In this document: one piece after another, positions 58,815-64,000 of the stretch | How the letters are laid out: each line of letters starts with the position of its first letter | How positions within the stretch are numbered: position 1 is the stretch's first letter | Origin: Lachnospiraceae bacterium | GTDB lineage: Bacteria > Bacillota > Clostridia > Lachnospirales > Lachnospiraceae | Direction of reading: 5' to 3' | NCBI GenBank assembly: GCA_022483465.1 | Contig: JAKVNF010000001.1 | Location: 744,001-808,000 of the forward strand | DNA length: 64,000 nt | Notes under the pieces: generated by a model | Database searches by the model: none | The model's input: the letters and a program-made list of their open reading frames with translations, nothing else | Told to the model about the DNA's origin: nothing | Translations under genes and position numbers: made by a program

Positions 58815-60728
58815 ATGGCGTCAATCAGAAAGAAAACCAAAAAGGGACATGATTACTACTACATCGTCACCAGTAGACGGGCTCCAGGGAGCAAGTACCC
58901 CAAAGAGGTCGTCCTGGAATACATCGGCCCTGTTGACAAACTCTTCGATCGTGTGCTGAACGAGTATTACCTCCGGACAGGTGACCCAAAGGGAAACGCA
59001 TCTGGAAAACAGGCGGAACATGAAACTGGCGGGGTGAGGTTCAAGTGCTATTCGCATGGCGGACCGATGGCGATGTTCCGCATGGCTCAGTACATTGGAG
59101 TCGAGAAGATCCTGGACGAGGCGTTTTCATCCAAGACAATCCAAGGGATGTCCCGCAGCAGAGTGCTCCTGCTTGCTGCTATTCACAGAGCAATCGATCC
59201 TGCCAGCAAGAAAGCGTTTTCCGCCTGGGCGCAGACAACAAGTCTCCCGTATCATCTCGGCTTCGCACCGGAAGCCCTGTCTTCCCAGGCATTCTGGGAA
59301 GCGATGGACGGGATCTCCGAGGAGGAAGTCCACAAAGCACAGCAGCTGCTCACCAAAAGACTGCTCGAGATGTACCCCGATGAGTTGAACGACCTGCACC
59401 TCGACTACACGAATTACTTCACCTACATCGACACCCGGAACGGCCGCTGCGTGGTGTGCCAGCGGGGGCACAACAAGCAGAAGCGGACTGATCTGCGGCA
59501 GTTCAGTCTTGCGATGATCACCAGTCATCTGCTGCAGGTTCCTGTCCTCTGGGAGATGTATGAGGGAAGCAGGAATGACAAGGCAGAGTTCGGTGCATTC
59601 ATGGAGAAGGTACAGAAGGATCTCCCGGATACAATCGGGAAATCTCTGGACGAAGTCACGGTTTCTTTCGATGGCGGCAGCAATTCGGAGGAGAACTTCA
59701 AGTCCCTCCGGGTACACTTCATCTGCGCCCACTCACTCGACTCCCATAAAGAGCTGTATGACATCGACGTGGATCAGTACCAGGAAGTGAAGCTTGCAAA
59801 CGGCCACACAAGACGTGCATACCGCATCGACGGGCTCACATTTTCCGGAATCACCGGAACGGGCATTCTGACGTACAGCGAGGATCTGTACATCGGCCAG
59901 GAAGCGCAGATGGGCCGGGACATCGAGAAGTTCAAGGCAAAGTTTGAGGAGTTCAGGTCTCGCTGCCAGAATCCCAGATCCCGCATCTACTCTTCCATGA
60001 GGAAGCGCAAAACCGAGGTAGAAAAGCAGATCAGCGAGGTCACGAAGGAAAACGAGGAGCTGCTGAAGGAGCAGAAAGATCAGGCGAAGAAGGGACGAAA
60101 GAAGAAGCCAAAGGAGGTCCCGGTATGGGACGAAGCCAGTGAGTTTCTGAAGCTTACCCGCAGCTGTTTCACGGGGCTGCGCACGCTGGAGCAGTTCATC
60201 ACCATCATCCCTTCCGGAAACATGGAGAGCGGATACGATGTGAGCTTCCAGCTCGATGAAGCGAAACTGGCAGTCTATAAGAGAAAGTACTACGGCAAGA
60301 AGCTGACCTGCACCGACAGAACGGACTGGTCGACGGAGGAGGTCCTCTCTTCGTATGCTTCACAGGAGTGCATTGAGGATCTCTTCAAGACGAGCAAGAA
60401 AGTGGACCACTTTGCCGTACGCCCGCAGTATCACTGGACAGACGACAAGATCCGGGTACACGTCTTTCTCTGCTTCCTCGCGATCACGATCGCAGAGGTA
60501 CTTCGAAGACGGATGGCAGATGAAGGTCTTACCTATACAAAGGCGGCAATGCTGGACGAGTTGTGCAAAATCCACGACGGATGGATTCTGATGCCGGGTC
60601 AGAAGAAGGCAGTCAGGGCACTCGAGGAACTAACGCCAAGTCTGCAGAGCATGTGGAATATCGTCGAGAAGATACCTTCGCCAGATAATGTAAAAAGGGA
60701 TAAAAAAAGAAAACTAAGAAAGAATTAA
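58815..60728 (+). CDS. IS1634-family transposase
   Basis: A 637-residue DDE transposase. A basic beta-rich start (IRKKTKKGHDYYYIVTSRR, VVLEYIGPVDKLF) is typical of IS1634. LHLDYTNYFTYIDTRNG holds the first acidic residue. VTVSFDGGSNSEEN is the middle Asp region. A long charged helix of about 60 residues follows (KRKTEVEKQISEVTKENEELLKEQ). SYASQECIEDLFKTSK supplies the Glu. The frame is uninterrupted, so the element may still move. Base composition is more even than in the neighbouring GC-rich genes. Confidence 0.92.
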   Translation: MASIRKKTKKGHDYYYIVTSRRAPGSKYPKEVVLEYIGPVDKLFDRVLNEYYLRTGDPKGNASGKQAEHETGGVRFKCYSHGGPMAMFRMAQYIGVEKILDEAFSSKTIQGMSRSRVLLLAAIHRAIDPASKKAFSAWAQTTSLPYHLGFAPEALSSQAFWEAMDGISEEEVHKAQQLLTKRLLEMYPDELNDLHLDYTNYFTYIDTRNGRCVVCQRGHNKQKRTDLRQFSLAMITSHLLQVPVLWEMYEGSRNDKAEFGAFMEKVQKDLPDTIGKSLDEVTVSFDGGSNSEENFKSLRVHFICAHSLDSHKELYDIDVDQYQEVKLANGHTRRAYRIDGLTFSGITGTGILTYSEDLYIGQEAQMGRDIEKFKAKFEEFRSRCQNPRSRIYSSMRKRKTEVEKQISEVTKENEELLKEQKDQAKKGRKKKPKEVPVWDEASEFLKLTRSCFTGLRTLEQFITIIPSGNMESGYDVSFQLDEAKLAVYKRKYYGKKLTCTDRTDWSTEEVLSSYASQECIEDLFKTSKKVDHFAVRPQYHWTDDKIRVHVFLCFLAITIAEVLRRRMADEGLTYTKAAMLDELCKIHDGWILMPGQKKAVRALEELTPSLQSMWNIVEKIPSPDNVKRDKKRKLRKN

Positions 60729-60760
60729 CTACAGAATAGTAATTGGGCGATACAAAAGTG

Positions 60761-60803
60761 AACCCTTGCGAAGCCGCTAAACATCTGGCTTCGCAAGGGT
60801 TTT
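60761..60803 (+). terminator. Terminator inside the right end of the IS
   Basis: AACCCTTGCGAAGCC pairs perfectly with GGCTTCGCAAGGGTT around 11 bases and ends in TTTTG. It ends the transposase transcript before the element boundary. Confidence 0.9.
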
Positions 60804-60840
60804 GCTTTGTCCTAAATCGAAACTCCCGCTAAGAACACAA

Positions 60841-60886
60841 GGTCCCCGGGAGAGGCCGCGCAGCGCGGCCCCCTCCGGGGACTTTT
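60841..60886 (+). terminator. Original terminator of the phosphoglucomutase gene, displaced by the IS
   Basis: GTCCCCGGGAGAGGCCGCGC pairs with GCGCGGCCCCCTCCGGGGAC, followed by TTTTG. Without the IS it would lie about 40 bases after the phosphoglucomutase stop. Confidence 0.82.
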
Positions 60887-60960
60887 GCTGCCTGTGATCT
60901 TGGTCTTCGCGCCTGCCGCCCTGCAGCTGCGCTTCCTTTCTCCATTCTCTGCGATATCAA

Positions 60961-61000
60961 AAACACCGCTTTCTCCCTTTTGCAGAAGAAAGCGGTGTTT
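60961..61000 (-). terminator. Intrinsic terminator of the MATE gene
   Basis: AAACACCGCTTTCT pairs with AGAAAGCGGTGTTT around about 12 bases, followed on the minus strand by TTTGATATC. It lies 30 bases after the MATE stop. The stretch 60887-60960 between the two terminators shows nothing else. Confidence 0.85.
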
Positions 61001-61029
61001 GATGATCATCTTCCCGTATTCCGGCGGTC

Positions 61030-62388
61030 TCATCTTGTCTCTGCAGTCTTTTCCCGCCCCGCGGGGCGAAGGAACAAAAGCGCCAGAACCAGGGTCAGCA
61101 CATCCGAGAGCGCCTGGGCGTAGAGGACACCGGGAAGGCCCGCCGCCCGCGCAAGCAGGACAATGCAGAGGGTGAATACAAGCCCCTGCCTTGCCACCGA
61201 GAGGACGAGGGCCGGCAGGGCCCGCCCCTGTGCCTGAAACAGCGTGGTGCACACGAGGATCACCCCGGCGGCGGGCTGGGAGATCATCGCCGCCCGGAGG
61301 ATCCGGGTTCCTGCCGCGATGATGGCCTCATCCTTCATGAAGGCCCCGATGAGGAGCGGTGCGGCAACGAAGGAGACCGCCACAAAGACCGCCGAGATCA
61401 CGAGCTCCGCCAGGATGTCAAAGCGGATCAGGGCCGACAGGCGCTTCCGGTCGCCGGCCCCGTAGCTGTAGCCCAAAAGCGGCTGGGCGCCGAAGGCGGA
61501 GCCCACCATGATCAGGGTGCAGACCATGTTGACCTTCATGGCGATGCCGTAGGCGGCCACCTGGTCGGTCCCGTAGGGCAGGAGCATCCGGTTGGTGAGA
61601 AGGCTGGCGTAGCTCTGAAAGATGTTGGTGAGGGAGGCGGGAATGCCGATGGCAAGGATGCCCGCAAAGTCCCGCCCGCGGATGGACGCCTTCTTCGGTG
61701 CAAAGGACAGGTGCCTTGCGCGCGCCTTCATGGCCCAGAGGGAGACCAGCACCGCGATGAGGTTGCTCAGGACCGTTGCCAGTGCAGCGCCCGCCGCCCC
61801 CATGTGCAGCGCAAAGATGAAAAGCGGATCCAGGCCGATGTTGATGAGCGCGCCCGCCACCGTCGAGATCATCGCCTCATTGGCAAGGCCCTCAGTCCGA
61901 AGCAGGTTGTTGGGAATAATGCTGAGGATGACGGCAGGACTTCCCGCGGCGAGGATCTGGTAGTAGGCCTTCGCATAGGGAAGGGTGTCCTCTCGCGCGC
62001 CCAAAAGCGCGAGGATCGGATTCTGAAACAGAAGGAGCACCGCGGCGACGGCAATACCAAAGACAAGACCTGCCAGAACGGAGAAGGCCGAGAGGTGCTC
62101 AGCCTCCTCTCCTCTTCCCTCCCCGAGGCGCCGGGAGATGATCGTGGCGCCGCCCAGGCCGAACACGTCTCCAAAGGCCACCATCAGCGTGAACATCGGG
62201 GCGCACAGGGAGACGCCGGCCACCAGCTCCGTGCTGCCGGTGCGCGCGATGAACCAGGTGTCCGTCAGGTTGTAGACAAGGCTCATCACCATGCCGAGGA
62301 TGACCGGAAGGGCGAGCTTTGCGTAAGCCTGCCGGACCGGCATCGTCGTGAAGACCGCGTTCTCCTCCTGCTTTTTCTCCCGCCTCAT
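61030..62388 (-). CDS. MATE-family efflux transporter
   Basis: A 452-residue membrane protein with twelve spans in two halves. LPVILGMVMSLVYNLTDTWFIARTGSTELVAGVSL is the typical MATE opening. FGLGGATIISRRLGEG and, in the second half, TNIFQSYASLLTNRMLLPYG and GAQPLLGYSYGAGDRKR follow. It exports drugs or metabolites in exchange for sodium or protons; the substrate is unknown. Its ATG overlaps the stop of the Nudix gene by four bases, so the two are translated together. Confidence 0.92.
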   Translation of the reverse strand: MRREKKQEENAVFTTMPVRQAYAKLALPVILGMVMSLVYNLTDTWFIARTGSTELVAGVSLCAPMFTLMVAFGDVFGLGGATIISRRLGEGRGEEAEHLSAFSVLAGLVFGIAVAAVLLLFQNPILALLGAREDTLPYAKAYYQILAAGSPAVILSIIPNNLLRTEGLANEAMISTVAGALINIGLDPLFIFALHMGAAGAALATVLSNLIAVLVSLWAMKARARHLSFAPKKASIRGRDFAGILAIGIPASLTNIFQSYASLLTNRMLLPYGTDQVAAYGIAMKVNMVCTLIMVGSAFGAQPLLGYSYGAGDRKRLSALIRFDILAELVISAVFVAVSFVAAPLLIGAFMKDEAIIAAGTRILRAAMISQPAAGVILVCTTLFQAQGRALPALVLSVARQGLVFTLCIVLLARAAGLPGVLYAQALSDVLTLVLALLFLRPAGREKTAETR

Positions 62389-62888
62389 AGGGAAAAGATG
62401 CGGCGGATGCTGTCATAGTGGAGGAACTCTCCCGTCCGCGCAATCTCCGCGATCTCCTCCGGTGTGGCAAGCTTCCACTCCAGGACCTCTTCCTTCTGGA
62501 TTTTCACATCCTCCGGCGCAAAGTCCAGCACGTACCGGTACACGTCCGCGAAGTAGTTGTCCCCCTGTCCCGGATTCTCCCGGTGATAGGTAAAGACATA
62601 TCCCCCCTCTGCAGAGGCGACGTCCAGTCCGGTCTCCTCGAGGATCTCCCGGTGGATTGCCTGTTCCGAGGTCTCCCCGGCGCGGCAGCCGCCGCCGGAG
62701 ATCTCCCAGGCGCCCGGCGCCCAGGCCTTGGTCAGAACGCGGCGGGTGATCAGGTACTTTCCCTCCCGGTTGCACACCGCGCCCAGGACCGTCAGGTGGT
62801 ACTCATCGTCCTTCAGCGTCCAGTGGTTTCGCTCCATGGTGCGGCCCGTCGGCTGCTTGTTTTTGTCGTAGATGTCCCAGAGTTCCAT
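62385..62888 (-). CDS. Nudix hydrolase (IPP-isomerase/YfcD-like)
   Basis: A 167-residue protein. WDIYDKNKQPTGRTMERNHWTLKDDEYHLTVLGAV is the usual start of the YfcD-like group. The Nudix box is GGGCRAGETSEQAIHREILEETGL, with all Glu ligands. EEVLEWKLATPEEI closes the fold. The substrate is unknown. AAAAGGAGGCACAGG precedes the ATG. It is the first gene of a pair with the MATE pump. Confidence 0.86.
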   Translation of the reverse strand: MELWDIYDKNKQPTGRTMERNHWTLKDDEYHLTVLGAVCNREGKYLITRRVLTKAWAPGAWEISGGGCRAGETSEQAIHREILEETGLDVASAEGGYVFTYHRENPGQGDNYFADVYRYVLDFAPEDVKIQKEEVLEWKLATPEEIAEIARTGEFLHYDSIRRIFSL

Positions 62889-62923
62889 CCTGTGCCTCCT
62901 TTTGGGTGTGTTGTGAAACGGAA

Positions 62924-64000
62924 TCAGCGAAAATAGGTCACAATGCCGTAGATGACAAGAAATCCCACGATGCAGGGAAGAACATAGCGGAAGTACCAGC
63001 GAAGCTTTGCCGGGACGCGAAGTCCCTCTCCCTCGTTGGCCTCCTTCAAAAAGGCGTCAAAGCCCCAGCCGAACTTCCAGCAGCAGAACAGGGTGATCAC
63101 GAAGGATCCCACCGGCAGGCAGATGTTGCTGACAAAGAAGTCCTCCATGTCCATTACCGTGTTGCCCGCCCGAAGCGGAGAGAAGGCCGACCAGACGTTG
63201 AAGCCCAGGGCGCAGGGGATCGATCCCAGGGCGATCACGATGCCGTTGACAAGGCCCGCTTTCCTGCGGGAGGTGCCGTGCAGGTCGATGGCAAAGGCCT
63301 GCAGGTTCTCAAACACCCCGATCATTGTGGAGAGGGCTGCAAAGAACAGGAACACGAAGAACAGAAAGCCCCAGAACCGGCCGCCCTCCATCGAGGAAAA
63401 GACCCGGGGGAGAGTGAGAAAGATCAGGCTCGGCCCGGAGTCCGGGCTGATGCCGTAGGCAAAGCAGGCGGGGAAGATGATGAGTCCCGCGGTGATGGCC
63501 ACAAAGGTGTCCAGCACGGTGACCGTCAGGGCCTCCCCGGCGAGGCGCTTGGTCTTGTCGATGTAACTTCCGAAGATCTCCATGCCGCCCATGCCGATGG
63601 AGAGGGTGAAGAAGCTCTGGTTCAGGGCCGCGTACATGCAGTTCCAGAGGCCCGCCTCCTGGATCCGCTCCCGATTCGGCTTTAAATAAAAGGAGATGCC
63701 CTCCTCTGCCCCGGGGAGCGTCAGGCTCCGGATGCCGAGGGCCACCATGATCGCCAGGAGGGCGATCATCATAAACTTGGTCACACTCTCGACGCCGTTT
63801 TTAAGTCCCATGGAGCAGACCACCGCAGTGACGACCACCACGATCAGCATGCTGGTGACCAGGATCTTCGGCGAGGCGATCATCTGCGTGTACACCGCGG
63901 CAATCCCGTCGGTGTCAAGGCCGGAGAACCGCCCGAGGCCCATCTGCACCGCGTAGTAGAGGATCCAGCCCGAGATCACCGAGTAGTACATGAGCAGCAC
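62924..64000 (-). CDS. Neurotransmitter:sodium symporter family transporter (partial, 5' end outside window)
   Basis: The last 358 codons of a sodium-dependent amino-acid or amine transporter (NSS/SNF family) are present; the start and the first two or three spans lie beyond the window edge. Spans with YYSVISGWILYYAVQM, FFTLSIGMGGMEIFGSY (span 6, substrate/ion site) and FVFLFFAALSTMIGVFENL (span 8) are typical of bacterial SNF proteins. The protein ends with a short basic tail (VIYGIVTYFR). It lies 35 bases upstream of the Nudix gene. The substrate is unknown. Confidence 0.9.
   Translation of the reverse strand: MLLMYYSVISGWILYYAVQMGLGRFSGLDTDGIAAVYTQMIASPKILVTSMLIVVVVTAVVCSMGLKNGVESVTKFMMIALLAIMVALGIRSLTLPGAEEGISFYLKPNRERIQEAGLWNCMYAALNQSFFTLSIGMGGMEIFGSYIDKTKRLAGEALTVTVLDTFVAITAGLIIFPACFAYGISPDSGPSLIFLTLPRVFSSMEGGRFWGFLFFVFLFFAALSTMIGVFENLQAFAIDLHGTSRRKAGLVNGIVIALGSIPCALGFNVWSAFSPLRAGNTVMDMEDFFVSNICLPVGSFVITLFCCWKFGWGFDAFLKEANEGEGLRVPAKLRWYFRYVLPCIVGFLVIYGIVTYFR

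Larger units (their letters stand above)
58625..60828 (+). mobile_element. IS1634-like insertion sequence with 4-bp duplication CTAA
   Basis: The ends are CGGGAGTTTCGAC at 58625 and, inverted, ATCGAAACTCCCG ending at 60828. The flanking direct repeat CTAA (58621-58624 and 60829-60832) marks the insertion. The 2204-bp element contains one transposase gene with its own promoter and a terminator hairpin near each end. A second inverted pair, TGTATCGCCC-N-ATTACT, lies inside at 58697-58713 and 60738-60754. It inserted 26 bases after the phosphoglucomutase stop. Confidence 0.87.

Overview
The window reads as a chromosomal stretch of a GC-rich anaerobic Firmicute, most likely a gut Clostridium relative of the Lachnospiraceae type. 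This is inferred from strong AGGAGG ribosome sites, TTGACA/TATAAT promoters, both L- and D-lactate dehydrogenases, ECF vitamin transport, DUF1848/DUF5131-type proteins and CmpB-type membrane proteins. No rRNA, tRNA or CRISPR array was recognised. Most genes lie on the minus strand. Codon use looks uniform except in the three mobile-element blocks, which are visibly richer in A+T.

1-23.8 kb holds housekeeping and stress genes: a membrane HtrA-type protease (cut by the window edge), PcrA helicase behind an ImmA/IrrE-like metalloprotease, a radical SAM enzyme, a macro-domain protein, NudC plus thioesterase, L-lactate dehydrogenase, cardiolipin synthase, a DUF5131-DUF4186 fusion, a cation diffusion facilitator, DeoD, a YbaK-type deacylase, a membrane GGDEF protein, a ferredoxin-nitroreductase with a GntR regulator, and an operon with two tandem hypB genes. 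Two separate DtxR/MntR-like repressors each carry the same operator layout, GTTAG-N6-CTAAC, just in front of their own start.

23.9-37.3 kb is the mobile-element zone. An IS66-family element (23878-26778, 8-bp target duplication AATATAAG) carries a 308-bp MITE-like element (26237-26544, 8-bp duplication TAAACGAT) inside its first small gene. A second copy of the same 308-bp element (34963-35270, duplication ATGGGCTT) interrupts a 6-phosphogluconolactonase-like gene. The same lactonase gene is also separated from its ribosome site by an IscB (RNA-guided HNH/RuvC nuclease) element with its omega-RNA (HEARO-type) region. Removing the element rejoins a perfect ribosome site to the lactonase ATG, so both the original target and the omega-RNA guide can be read directly. 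Between these elements lie an alpha-galactosidase (GH27), an alpha/beta hydrolase, D-lactate dehydrogenase, a ketopantoate reductase and small membrane proteins.

38.8-45 kb is a five-gene maltodextrin-type operon (LacI repressor, GH13 amylase-like enzyme, binding lipoprotein, two permeases) behind a strong promoter and two identical LacI-type operators. 45-52 kb holds a frameshifted DUF1848 gene, membrane proteins, a Nudix hydrolase and an ECF transporter (S, fused double ATPase, T). 52.4-56.7 kb is a csoR-copA-copZ copper-resistance operon whose CopA has one N-terminal and three C-terminal metal-binding domains. Phosphoglucomutase follows, then an IS1634-like element (58625-60828, duplication CTAA) dropped between the gene and its terminator. 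The window ends with a MATE pump, a Nudix hydrolase and a partial sodium-dependent neurotransmitter-type transporter.
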